From Tragulus kanchil (Eukaryota; Chordata; Mammalia; Artiodactyla; Tragulidae): DNA of 64,000 nucleotides. Of this stretch, positions 36,682-48,207 are shown piece after piece. Where the stretch lies: assembly GCA_022376925.1 (NCBI GenBank), contig JAIOJX010000028.1:72505001-72569000 (forward strand). Reading direction: 5' to 3'. Each line of letters starts with the position of its first letter. Position 1 is the stretch's first letter. The position numbers and the translations under genes are program-made. Under the pieces are notes generated by a model. The model saw only the letters and a list, made by a program, of their open reading frames with translations. It was not told where the DNA came from and ran no database searches.

Positions 36682-38510
36682 TTCTTATGTTTGGTTTTTT
36701 CAGATGCATATGTAAAAGTTATACCTTATGGTTTTGTCTTTCTCTGACTTACCTCACTCAGCATGGTCCCAAGGTCAACCCATGATGCTATAAAATGGAA
36801 GGATAGCCTTCTTTCTCATGGCTGAATGTCCTTTCACTTTTATCCATTCATCAGTAGACAGACACATAGGTGTTTCTATATTTTAGCTACTGAAACTAAT
36901 GCTGCTATATATATATAGGACTGCATATACCCCTTTGATACTTCATGTCCATTTCCTTTGAGTCTATACAGAGAAATGGAATTTTGTGATCACATAGTAC
37001 TTCTATTTTTAATTATTTGAGGGAGGCTCCATGCTGGCATCCACCATGGCTGAACCAATTTACATTCCACCAACAGAGTTCTCCCCAAATTTCTATTCTC
37101 CAGAGTACCAACAACAGTTGTTATTTCTTGTCTTCTTGATGACAGGCATTCTGAAATATGTGAGGTAATATCTCATGGTTTTTGATTTGTCTTTCCCTAA
37201 TGATTACTGATGCTGAACATCTTTTCATGTGTCTGTTGGCCAGCCAGATGTCTTTTGCAAAATTATCTTGGTAGTTCTCTGCACAGTTTTCAGTATGAAT
37301 GTCTCTACATTTACAATTGAGCTGTATAAGTTTTCACATATTTTGGACATTAATCGCAATTTTTTGATGATGAGTTTGAAATAATCCTTGTAGAATCTTC
37401 TCAATCTGCAGAAGAGTTTACTGAGAAAAATACGTAATTATTTTTTTATAAAATACATCTATAAGTGAAATATATTTGACATACAACATTGTGTAAGTTG
37501 AATGTTTACAATGTTAATCTGAAATATTAGTAATAGAACTGCAACTACAGCATCTGCTACCTCTCTACCATGTCATACAGTTCCCATTTTTTGTGGTGGA
37601 AATAACTGAGATCTAGTCTCTCAGCAGTTTTGATGATTATGGTAAAACACTGTTGGTATTCATTATGGTCTGCTCTAGAACTTTAGGGCTTATTTACCTG
37701 TTAGTTGCCAGTTTGTACCCAAAAGAATATCTTTCCTATTTCCCTACCCTCCAAGAGTCTATTCTAACCACTCTATTCTTATGTTTGGTTTTTTCAGATG
37801 CATATGTAAAAGTTATACCTTATGGTTTTGTCTTTCTCTGACTTACCTCACTCAGAATGGCCTCAAGGTCAACACCCATGATGCTATAAAAATGGAAGGA
37901 TATCCTTCTTTCTCATGGCTGAATGTCCTTTCACTTTTATCCATTCATCAGTAGACAGACACATAGGTGTTTCTATATTTTAGCTACTGAAACTAATGTT
38001 GCTATAAATATAGGACTGCATATACCCCTTTGATACTTCATGTCCATTTCCTTTGAGTCTATACAGAGAACTGGAATTTTGTGATCACATAGTACTTCTA
38101 TTTTTAATTATTTGAGGGAGGCTCCATGCTGGCATCCACCATGGCTGAACCAATTTACATTCCACCAACAGAGTTCTCCCCAAATTTCTATTCTCCAGAG
38201 TACCAACAACAGTTGTTATTTCTTGTCTTCTTGATGACAGGCATTCTGAAATATGTGAGGTAATATCTCATGGTTTTTGATTTGTCTTTCCCTAATGATT
38301 ACTGATGCTGAACATCTTTTCATGTGTCTGTTGGCCAGCCAGATGTCTTTTGCAAAATTATCTTGGTAGTTCTCTGCACAGTTTTCAGTATGAATGTCTC
38401 TACATTTACAATTGAGCTGTATAAGTTTTCACATATTTTGGACATTAATCGTAATTTTTTGATGATGAGTTTGGAATAATCCTTGTAGAATCTTCTCAAT
38501 CTGCAAAAGA
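35225..38510 (-). mobile_element. Old L1 3' region, inverted (expanded by D10 and D11)
   Basis: Paralogue of 19510-20790 without the nested SINE. Reverse-complement 3' UTR (TTTGACATACAACATTGTG) followed by antisense ORF2 C-terminal blocks (TCACTTTTATCCATTCATCA, GCTGAACCAATTTACATTCC, GATGCTGAACATCTTTTCAT). The 3' UTR segment beginning GTAATTATTTT occurs three times (35242, 36341, 37434). Confidence 0.85.
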
Positions 38511-38518
38511 GTTTACTG
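36338..38518 (+). repeat. Local tandem duplication D11 (unit 1093 bp), chained to D10
   Basis: 36338-37425 repeats at 37431-38518. At three sites in the triply repeated part the third copy matches the first rather than the second (ACGTAA against ATGTAA; 7 T against 6 T; ATATTAG against ATAATAG). Confidence 0.95.
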
Positions 38519-39085
38519 AGGATCGCTGGAAGGACCACCAAAGAAATCACTAAGGATCAGAGGCAGGACCCTGAAAACAAGTTCACTCATCCAGGGAGGG
38601 ACCTAGGACCAGAATCCATTCTGTTCTTTCCCCTACTGCACTGTCCAGCTGTTACAAAAGAGTAAGTTACTGCTGCCCTCAAACTGTCTCCTATATAATA
38701 AGTCCATGTAATAAGCACTTATAAAAAATGAAATATCCATTAGATATAAGTCATTATAGATTGTGTTGGGTATACAAGAAATGCTGGATAGTCCAGAAAG
38801 TGAAAACTCAGTGTGACCAGGGGCATTTACTTAACTTTATTACATAGCATTATATACAAATGATGCTTTAGATGAAGGAGAAAAGGATGCAGATATCTTG
38901 GCAATAGGAACAATGGCATGGACTGTCAGTGTTTATGAAAATGGGTAGGACCCTGGGAAAGGGGATGAAGAGGGGATAATCAATGCATATGTTACTCCAT
39001 AGCTTTCTGAATTTACTTTCTTTAAAACTGAGCAGTACTCTCATTAATCCACAGAAATCATCAAACAATTCTTAAGATATAAATT
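38519..39085. other. Unit B flank upstream of receptors, no gene seen
   Basis: Paralogous to 20791-21330 and 57920-58480. No gene or promoter assigned. Confidence 0.5.
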
Positions 39086-39265
39086 AAGCATAGGTGGCTC
39101 CAATGGTAAAGAATTCACCTGCAATGGGGGAGATCGGGGTTCCATCTCTGTGTTGGGAAGATTTCCTGGAGGAGGGTATGGAAATCTGTTTCTGTATTTT
39201 TGCCTGAAAAATTCTATGGCCCGTCCATGGGACACAAAGTGTCAGACAGGGCTGAGCAACTTTAC
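39086..39265 (+). mobile_element. Decayed Bov-tA SINE
   Basis: GGTGGCTCCAATGGTAAAGA, CTGTGTTGGGAAGATTTCCT, TTTTTGCCTGAAAAATTCTA, GTGTCAGACAGGGCTGAGCA; several deletions. Confidence 0.8.
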
Positions 39266-39723
39266 TATTATCCTATGCTATTTTAAAATACTTACTCCAC
39301 TGGGAGGGATTATGAAAACTCTATTTTAAAAAGTTTCTATACATAGAAAAATAATTTTAAATTCATTTTAATGATCTTTAATACAAAAGTAAATTCTATA
39401 GGCATAGTAAAGCAAATATGAGTACCTATATTTGTACACTATGCTTGCATAAATTCATAAAGACAAACCTTTTCCATTGTGAACATCCCTCCCTCTGATT
39501 ACCAAATAGTCATGTGAAGTTTGAGTTTCAGAGTTGAGGTCACAGAAGCTGACATGTTATGGGGATGAATATTCACTAGAAGTTTGTATCACAAGACAAT
39601 AAGAGAAACTGGGAAAAAGAAGTCTGTTCCTTGTTTAAAAAAAAAAATTAAAAGGAACATTGTATACATTCTAAACTGGAATCTTACCTCTCCAAAATTC
39701 CTATCTCAATAGACAAGGTAGAG

Positions 39724-40389
39724 ATGACTGAAGATAACCACTCCTCAACTACACAGTTTATCCTCACAGGATTTACAGATCACCCAGAGCTGAACACCCT
39801 TCTGTTTCTGGTGTTCCTTACCATCTACTTGATCACCATGGTGGGGAATCTCGGTCTCGTGGCATTGATAGTTACTGAGCATCGTCTTCACACACCAATG
39901 TACATCTTCCTGGGGAACCTCGCCCTCATGGACTCCTGTTGTTCCTGTGCCATCACCCCCAAGATGCTACATAACTTCTTTTCTAAAGACAGAACAATTT
40001 CCCTCTATGAATGCATGGCACAATTCTATTTTCTCTGCCTTGCTGAAACCGCTGACTGCTTTCTCCTGGCAGCCATGGCCTATGATCGCTTTGTGGCCAT
40101 CTGCAAACCACTGCAATACCACACCATGATGTCAAAGACACTCTGCATTCAGATGACCATAGGGGCCTACATCGCTGGAAACTTACATTCCATGATTCAC
40201 ATAGGGTTTCTGTTTAGACTAACTTTCTGTCACTCTCATCAAATCAACCACTTTTTTTGTGATGTTCTTCCACTATACAGACTCTCCTGTGCTGACCCTT
40301 ATATCAATGAATTGATGATATTTATCTTTTCAGGGTCAGTTCAAGTGTTCTCTATTTTAAAATACTTACTCCACTGGGAGGGATTATGA
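39724..40389 (+). pseudogene. Olfactory receptor OR5K-like, 3'-truncated by D12 (unit B, upstream copy)
   Basis: Residues 1-211 are those of an intact OR5K receptor: NHS at N5, LHTPMY, C97, [11 protein letters not shown]179. The frame then runs through the duplication join into upstream DNA, adding ten foreign residues ([10 protein letters not shown]) before a stop. It lacks the rest of TM5 and all of TM6 and TM7, including KALSTCASH and [12 protein letters not shown], so it cannot be a working receptor. The open frame up to the break and near identity to 40781-41710 mean the break is recent or an assembly product. Its acceptor reads CTCAATAG at 39712. Confidence 0.9.
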
Positions 40390-40767
40390 AAACTCTATTT
40401 TAAAAAGTTTCTATACATAGAAAAATAATTTTAAATTCATTTAAATGATCTTTAATACAAAAGCAAATTTTATAGACACAGTGAAGCCTATAGAAGTACA
40501 CTATACTTGCATAAATTTATAAAGACAAACCTTTTCCACTGTCAGCAACGCCCCTGTGATTACCAAATAGTCATGCGAGGTTTGAGTTTCAGAGTTGAGG
40601 TCACAGAAGCTGACATGTTATGGGGATGAATATTCACTAGAAGTTTGTATCACAAGACAATAGGAGAAACTGGAAAAAGTCTGTTCCTTGTTTAAAAAAA
40701 AAAATTAAAAGGAACATTATATATATTCTAAACTGGAATCTTATCTCTCCAAAATTCCTATCTCAAT

Positions 40768-40769
40768 AG
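40768..40769 (+). promoter_or_regulatory. Predicted 3' splice acceptor of OR-B coding exon
   Basis: ATTCCTATCTCAATAG ends 11 nt before ATG 40781. Same position as in the other receptors, with T instead of C before AG. Confidence 0.5.
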
Positions 40770-40780
40770 ACAAGGTAGAG

Positions 40781-41710
40781 ATGACTGAAGATAACCACTC
40801 CTCAACTACAGAGTTTATCCTCACAGGATTTACAGATCACCCAGAGCTGGGGACCCTTCTCTTTCTGGTGTTCCTTACCATCTACTTGATCACCATGGTG
40901 GGGAATCTTGGTCTCGTGGCATTGATAGTTACTGAGCATCGTCTTCACACACCAATGTACATCTTCCTGGGGAACCTCGCCCTCATGGACTCCTGTTGTT
41001 CCTGTGCCATCACCCCCAAGATGCTACATAACTTCTTTTCTAAAGACAGAACAATTTCCCTCTATGAATGCATGGCACAATTCTATTTTCTCTGCCTTGC
41101 TGAAACCGCTGACTGCTTTCTCCTGGCAGCCATGGCCTATGATCGCTTTGTGGCCATCTGCAAACCACTGCAATACCACACCATGATGTCAAAGACACTC
41201 TGCATTCAGATGACCATAGGGGCCTACATCGCTGGAAACTTACATTCCATGATTCACATAGGGTTTCTGTTTAGACTAACTTTCTGTCACTCTCATCAAA
41301 TCAACCACTTTTTTTGTGATGTTCTTCCACTATACAGACTCTCCTGTGCTGACCCTTATATCAATGAATTGATGATATTTATCTTTTCAGGGTCAGTTCA
41401 AGTATTCTCTATAACCATAGTAATAATTTCTTATCTTTTCATTCTTTTCACAGTTTTCAAAATGAAATCCAAAGAGGGCAAAGGCAAAGCCTTATCTACA
41501 TGTGCATCCCACTTTCTGTCTGTCTCAATATTCTATGGTTCTCTTCTTTTCATGTACATTCGACCAAATTCAGTCAATGACGAAGAGAAAGATATACCTC
41601 TTGCTATTTTTTATACTCTAGTTATCCCTTTGTTAAATCCTTTCATTTATAGTCTAAGAAATAAGGAAGTAATAAATGTTATGAAAAAAATTATCAAGAA
41701 GACATCATAA
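40781..41710 (+). CDS. OR5K: Olfactory receptor, OR5K subfamily (unit B), intact
   Basis: Odorant GPCR of 309 residues with all family marks: NHS glycosylation site at N5, GN in TM1, LHTPMY (55-60), C97 and C179, [10 protein letters not shown] (118-127), SY in TM5, KALSTCASH in TM6, [12 protein letters not shown] in TM7 and a basic tail (KKIIKKTS). It differs from OR-A at scattered sites, including G24 instead of N24 and YFLCLAE in place of FFFCFAE in TM3. ATG 40781 directly follows the predicted acceptor. A truncated copy lies 391 bp upstream. If D12 is real, a transcript starting upstream could splice into either copy. No clear AATAAA was found within 300 bp after the stop. Subfamily call firm, exact orthologue not assigned. 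Confidence 0.94.
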   Translation: MTEDNHSSTTEFILTGFTDHPELGTLLFLVFLTIYLITMVGNLGLVALIVTEHRLHTPMYIFLGNLALMDSCCSCAITPKMLHNFFSKDRTISLYECMAQFYFLCLAETADCFLLAAMAYDRFVAICKPLQYHTMMSKTLCIQMTIGAYIAGNLHSMIHIGFLFRLTFCHSHQINHFFCDVLPLYRLSCADPYINELMIFIFSGSVQVFSITIVIISYLFILFTVFKMKSKEGKGKALSTCASHFLSVSIFYGSLLFMYIRPNSVNDEEKDIPLAIFYTLVIPLLNPFIYSLRNKEVINVMKKIIKKTS

Positions 41711-42328
41711 GATTCTGAAACAAATATCATTCCTTGTGAAAAACTGATTTAATTTGATAAAAACTTATTCTCAAAATCAAGAAATACTTAGAAAGCGGAA
41801 AATAGCCACTCTATATGAAATATTAAGTTAGTAAAACATTATGGTGTATGTGTCAAGTTCAGAGAGCAGAGATTCTGCTAAAATGTACTTTAAAATCTAA
41901 GCTACTAGGTTCTATCAGGGGTGACCTAAATAATTACTCCTAAGGTCACAAATTGTGTCAGGATGCATTTGGTCATAATAGTAACTATTTGTCTCAGAGT
42001 ATAATGAGTTTCAATTTTCAACAAATTTAGCAAATGTTATGAACAGAAGTAACTATATACAAAAGTCTCCTCCATTTAATGTTGTTGGCCAGCTTCTGGA
42101 ATCCTAAGGCACAATCTTACAATATCTCCCATATTTCAAGTTTTTATATTCAATTCCTTCTTAAGCAACAGTGTGGGACACAAGTAAATGATATGTTTAA
42201 ATCTGAGTCTCAGTTTTGAGTTTGTTCAAGAGATTATACCTGACTATGAATTCAAGCAGAGCATACTTTCTCTAATAAGGAACATTTTTCTCTGTAATGC
42301 TAGTAAATTTTCTCTCATCTCCAAAACA
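41711..42328. other. Unit B downstream flank, no gene seen
   Basis: Paralogous to 60984-61560 of unit C (shared GATTCTGCTAAAATGTA-type, GTGTCAGGAT and AGTCTCCTCCATTT anchors). No gene recognised. Confidence 0.55.
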
Positions 42329-42447
42329 GAGTATCTTAATACTCTATTAAACCAGAGTACTCTATTAAATCAGAGTACTCTACTAAATGCTTTGTTAAAT
42401 CAGACACTCAAATTAGAGTATCTGAATACTCTATTAAATATCAAATA
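42329..42447. repeat. Short-period minisatellite, ~18-20 bp unit
   Basis: Five to six imperfect copies of a unit like GAGTACTCTATTAAATCA. The corresponding unit C position (about 61556-61590) holds only one or two unit-like pieces, so the array expanded in unit B. Confidence 0.8.
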
Positions 42448-42574
42448 GTGTAGCAGAAGAGTGGTTTGTCTGCAGCGGCTTAACAATGTATAATTTAAAA
42501 TGATGCTATTTATACTAATAGCTGTGTGAATTTTACATTTTCATGTAGTTTGATTGTTCATCACATAGATCATG

Positions 42575-44736
42575 GTGTAATTCAAGAGCACAGTTATATT
42601 TAAAAAGAGGTTTTATTCATGTTAACATTACTTGCTTTGCTTGTGATTAGAATACTACTAACCTGGACTGATTCCAGTGTAGAGTACTGGTATGTACAAA
42701 ACATTAACAAAAAGGTGAATGTGCTGTTTAATCATAAATAAGAGAGAAAAAGCAAATATTTAAACAAACAAAAAGATTTGTTGATCCCTACAGATGCAAA
42801 TGAGAAAGAAAAAATAATTCACTGAGAGCCAATTGTCTGCTCGGCATTTAGCTAGACATTTCATATACAGAGACCTGACTTTTCATCCTTTCCTTCAGTA
42901 AAAATGTCATACTTTGAAATATTGTGAAGTTTGCCCAAATTCATCCAAATCATTGGACTAAACTAGAATTTGAAGCAACGCTGCCTTTTCTGACATGTTG
43001 GGGAGTTTAGAAAGGGAAGGCCCTTGTAGCTTGGACATTTAATTATTAAGTACCATCAGAAGCAATTGTTGCTTAAAAAGAAACATGGAAATTCTTAATA
43101 TTTGGAAAAAAACAGGAAAGGGTATGACCAGTGTTTATAGAAATGAGCATGGCACTGGGACTGGGGACAAGGTAGCTGAATGATGGGACAGAGTTAGAAA
43201 GCCTACAAAACTATTGTTAAGAGTTGTTGGTAAATATGAGGAAGAAGGTGGAAATGGATAGGTTATTGAGAAGAGTAAATGCCATAGTGAGGAATCTGAC
43301 TCTATCTTAGAGCATCAGAAACTAAAGGCTTCCTGGAGCAGAGTAATATATTAATAACTATGCTTTTGTAAATCTGATCATATAACTGACTGCAAAGAGA
43401 CCTGAAGCAAGAAGACTAACTTCACTGATTCACATATTAGTTGAGGAGAAATGAAACTGGAAAATACTCTACAAGTAAAAAATACTCTATATAGTAAATT
43501 GTACCTGTTAGACCACAAAATGAAAGCATATCTTTTTCCTGTTATTGAACATGTCATAAATTATTTCATACTAATACTTAATAAGAGGTCTAACACATTT
43601 GGCCATCCAATAAGCACTTTCTTTCAGTATGTTCTTAATATAATTATGTAAGTTAAAGTGTAATTCAAGAGCACAGTTATATTTAAAAAGAGGTTTTATT
43701 CTTGTTAACATTACTTGCTTTGCTTGTGATTAGAATACCACTAACCTAGACTGATTCCAGTGTAGAGTACTGATATGTACAAAGTATTAACAAAAAGGTG
43801 AATGTGCTGTTCAACCATAAATAAGAGAGAAAAAATCAAACATTTAAACAAACAAAAAGATTTGTTCATTTCTACAGATACAAATGTGAAAGAAAAAATA
43901 ATTCACTGAGAGCCAATTGCCTGCTGGGTACTAAGCTAGACACTTCATATATAGAGACGTGACTTTTCATGCTTTTCCTCAATAAAAATCTCATACTTTG
44001 AAATATTGTGGAGTTTGCCCAAATTCATCCAAATCATTGGACTAAACTAGAATTTGAAGCAACACTGCCTTTTCTGACACGTTGGGGAGTTTAGAAAGGG
44101 AAGGTCCTTGTAGCTTGGACATTTAATTATTAAGTACCATCAGAAGCAATTGTTGCTTAAAAAGAAACATGGAAATTCTTAATATTTGGAAAAAAACAGG
44201 AATGGGTATGACCAGTCAGTGTTTATAGAAATGAGCATGGCACTGGGACTAGGGACAAGGTAGCTGGGACAGAGTTAGAAAGCCTACAAAACTATTGTTA
44301 AGAGCTGTTGGTAAATATGAGGAAGAAGGTGGAAGTGGATAAAGTTATTGAGAAGTGTAAGTGCCACAGTGAGGAATCTGACTCTATCTTAGAGCATCAG
44401 AAACTAAAGGCTTCCTGGAGCAGAGTAACATATTAATAACTATGCTTATATAAACCTGATCATATAACTGACTGCAAAGAGACCTGAAGCAAGAAGATTA
44501 ACTTCACTGATTCACGTATTAGGAGAAATGAAACTGGAAAATACAAGTAGGGAATACTCTATATAGTAAATTGTACCTGTTAGACAACAAAATTAAAGCG
44601 CATCTTTTCCCTGTTATCAAACATGCCATAAAATATTTCATACTAATACTGAATAAGAGGTCTAACACATTTGGCCATCCAATAAGCACTTTCTTTCAGT
44701 ATGTTCTTAATATAATTATGTAAGTTAAAGTGTAAT
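42575..44736 (+). repeat. Local tandem duplication D13 (unit 1083 bp)
   Basis: 42575-43657 repeats at 43658-44736, with GTGTAAT microhomology. Pure low-copy flank with no recognised gene. Copies differ by several percent (for example AATACTACTAACCTGG against AATACCACTAACCTAG) and small indels. Confidence 0.95.
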
Positions 44737-45311
44737 ACTCTTATTACTTTCATTTTGAATAAATTAATAAGTACATTTTAATTTCTTAGTTTTACTTTCT
44801 TATATTGTAAATACTCATAGGTGTAATTCACATAAAATCCTTTAGGTTGCTTACATATTCACACGCTAAAAGGAATATAGATATTAAAAAATCTGAGAAG
44901 TTCTAAATCACGTGGATATTCTACATCCAGTATTACCTTCTAATTCAGTGGGTATTTTTAGTTGCTCGACTTGCATGCACTGATTTGTGTTTGCCATTTT
45001 TAAGGGGAACATGATTTTGTTGCATATTTCTGTAACGCCCGTCCCCATCCTTGGCAACACCTAATCCCAGAGGTCTGTAAGGGAAGAAGACGTAATTTAC
45101 TTAGGGCCAATGAGACAAAAGAAGTGGTTTTCTGGAAGTTTCTGGCAAGTGTGCATTCTCTGTTTTAAAAGAAATCCACAAAACAGGCAATGTTTCTCCC
45201 ACTGAATGTCACAAAATGTGAATATAATATCTGGCACAGTAAATGTCCATTTTGTCATGAAGAGGTAAACAAGCCTAGAGATGATGTCAAAGCAGAAAAA
45301 GGGGTATAGTC
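44737..45311. other. Unit B distal flank, no gene seen
   Basis: AT-rich start is paralogous to the last ~100 bp of the window (AAATAAATTAATAA). The rest is low-copy with no feature recognised. Confidence 0.45.
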
Positions 45312-45979
45312 AAAGAAATCACATAGAGACCACAGGATGGGGGCCAAGACGGCGGAGGAATGAGGGGAGGATTTCATCTACCTCCCAATAGAATCACCAG
45401 AACTAATCAAGAAATGAAACACCACCAACAAACCAGCCGCTACACAACAGAAGAACTCCTCAGGTCTACGAGGGTCGAAAAGCGAACAGCCAGAACTTCC
45501 CAGAGCTCCTGTTCTGAAAGTCCTGTACCCCAACTCCCACACCGGACCGGCGGAGAGAGCGCTGGGAAGTGCGCTGGGAGAGAGCCTAGGAAGTGCACCG
45601 GAAGGATAGGAGGCAGCGCTCAACGAGAAAATCCTGCCAGATCACCGGGCGCCAGGTGAGTTGAGACACTGCTATCAGGGCTTGAAATGGAGCTGGGAAG
45701 TCCCCCGCGGGTTACTACCCAAAGACCTGGCTCTAGTCAGATGGGGAGGTGCACTGAGAGGATAAAAGGCAACGCCCAGCGTGAAAATCCTGCCGGGTCG
45801 GAACTGGGAAATCCCCCAAGTGTTGCTGCCCAGGGACTGGGATCGAGCAGGACAGGGAACCTTGGGCCCATGTTTGGGGCTTGATCCCGTATCCAGAAGT
45901 GCGTGCGCGCCAGCAGCCAGAAGAGTCCGTGCAGCCCCAGAGCAGCAGCAGGGAAGCCGCTGCCTCACAAGCCAATGCT

Positions 45980-48207
45980 CACAAGCTTCGACAGAGGAAA
46001 CCGGGGGAAGAGCAGGGATTGGAGGCTACCAGTGGGTGTGCAGTGGAAACAGGACGCCCCCTCCAGCTCGGGACAACGCGCATGGCCCCTGCCTGACGAA
46101 CTGGGAACAGCCCGCTGCCCCGGCCAACACCTGAGCTTGCAGCAAAGCCTTTGTTTGGCCGAAAAAACAAAACCCAGGAACCATAGCAACTGGCTCTGCA
46201 AGGGAACGACTAAATCATCAAGACAACATCATCAAGAGCAAACTGGTGGAAGGTCCACACTCAGATAAGAAGATAAAAACCAGGGAGAGTATTTACCCTT
46301 TTTTTGTTTGTTTGTTTTGTTTTGTTTTGTTTATTCGCTTGTTTGGTTTGGTTTGTTTTTTGTCTCTTCTTGTTAATTTTTTTTTTTTAATTTTTAATCT
46401 TGTCTTTTATTTTAAATTTTTTTAATTTTAATTTTTTTAACTTTTAATTTTCTTTCCTTTTTCTCACTGCTTCCTCCTTCTATGTTCTAAATGTAAAATC
46501 TTTTCCTGTCTACTACTATCTTCTACATAAATATTTCCTATCTTCCTGTCTCTACTATTCTCTTCCAGCTGCACCAAACTCTATAACACACTAATCTTTG
46601 TTACCTAATTCTACAAAATCCTTGCAAGACGAATCTATTCCTTCTCATTACCCATACGCTCTCCTTCTCCTCACCCTCAACACGTCTTAGTTAACAACGG
46701 CTTTCATTATAATATTCAAGACAGGACCTTGCCCTGGATCTATTTTTCCAGGCAGTATTTTAACTAAATTACAGTGTAATGGTCAGGTACCATCTTTGCA
46801 CCGTTTGCCAGAAAAATCTGCTATGCTTTATCCCTGTAAGACTGTTCAGTTGTGGTTATTGATGTGTATGTATGTATATTTTCCCACTGTGCTTGAAAAT
46901 ATCTGCATGATTTTATGACTGTCATTCGTCAGGGATGCACCTCTTGTTCCTCATATGCTAGTATTTGAACTAATAGCACAGAACACCATAGCAAACAGAC
47001 ATAGAGCCTACACCTCTGACAAGACATCAAACCAAGGATCCTCGGGTGGAATCCCTGAATCCAAGACCCACACTATCAATGAAAACCCCAAAAGAGCAAG
47101 CTCCACAAGCTTCGACAGAGGAAACCGGGGGAAGAGCAGGGATTGGAGGCTACCAGTGGGTGTGCAGTGGAAACAGGACGCCCCCTCCAGCTCGGGACAA
47201 CGCGCATGGCCCCTGCCTGACGAACTGGGAACAGCCCGCTGCCCCGGCCAACACCTGAGCTTGCAGCAAAGCCTTTGTTTGGCCGAAAAAACAAAACCCA
47301 GGAACCATAGCAACTGGCTCTGCAAGGGAACGACTAAATCATCAAGACAACATCATCAAGAGCAAACTGGTGGAAGGTCCACACTCAGATAAGAAGATAA
47401 AAACCAGGGAGAGTATTTACCCTTTTTTTGTTTGTTTGTTTTGTTTTGTTTTGTTTATTCGCTTGTTTGGTTTGGTTTGTTTTTTGTCTCTTCTTGTTAA
47501 TTTTTTTTTTTAATTTTTAATCTTGTCTTTTATTTTAAATTTTTTTAATTTTAATTTTTTTAACTTTTAATTTTCTTTCCTTTTTCTCACTGCTTCCTCC
47601 TTCTATGTTCTAAATGTAAAATCTTTTCCTGTCTACTACTATCTTCTACATAAATATTTCCTATCTTCCTGTCTCTACTATTCTCTTCCAGCTGCACCAA
47701 ACTCTATAACACACTAATCTTTGTTACCTAATTCTACAAAATCCTTGCAAGACGAATCTATTCCTTCTCATTACCCATACGCTCTCCTTCTCCTCACCCT
47801 CAACACGTCTTAGTTAACAACGGCTTTCCTTATAATATTCAAGACAGGACCTTGCCCTGGATCTATTTTTCCAGGCAGTATTTTAACTAAATTACAGTGT
47901 AATGGTCAGGTACCATCTTTGCACCGTTTGCCAGAAAAATCTGCTATGCTTTATCCCTGTAAGACTGTTCAGTTGTGGTTATTGATGTGTATGTATGTAT
48001 ATTTTCCCACTGTGCTTGAAAATATCTGCATGATTTTATGACTGTCATTCGTCAGGGATGCACCTCTTGTTCCTCATATGCTAGTATTTGAACTAATAGC
48101 ACAGAACACCATAGCAAACAGACATAGAGCCTACACCTCTGACAAGACATCAAACCAAGGATCCTCGGAGTGGAATCCCTGAATCCAAGACCCACACTAT
48201 CAATGAA
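45980..48207 (+). repeat. Local tandem duplication D14 (unit 1124 bp)
   Basis: 45980-47083 repeats at 47104-48207, almost identical. About 20 nt of filler (47084-47103) at the join. Lies in the L1 5' UTR. Confidence 0.95.
46298..46440. repeat. T-rich (TTTTG)n low-complexity block in L1 5' UTR
   Basis: Runs of TTTG/TTTTG followed by T-rich sequence; repeated at 47422-47565 by D14. Confidence 0.85.

Larger units (their letters stand above)
39278..41411 (+). repeat. Local tandem duplication D12 (unit about 1074 bp) cutting an OR gene
   Basis: 39278-40351 repeats at 40352-41408, with CTAT microhomology. The unit holds about 440 bp upstream DNA and codons 1-211 of the receptor. The upstream part differs by several percent with indels, while coding parts differ at only a handful of sites. 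Confidence 0.96.

Noticed and set aside
39947..41186. 60-codon frames inside the OR-B exons (39947-40129, 41004-41186)
   Set aside because: Out-of-frame shadows of the OR coding sequence.
45360..46268. Overlapping frames on both strands of the L1 5' UTR, considered as an ORF0-like gene
   Set aside because: GC-rich 5' UTR gives long chance frames; no conserved start context or known motif, and the D14 copy breaks the longer ones.
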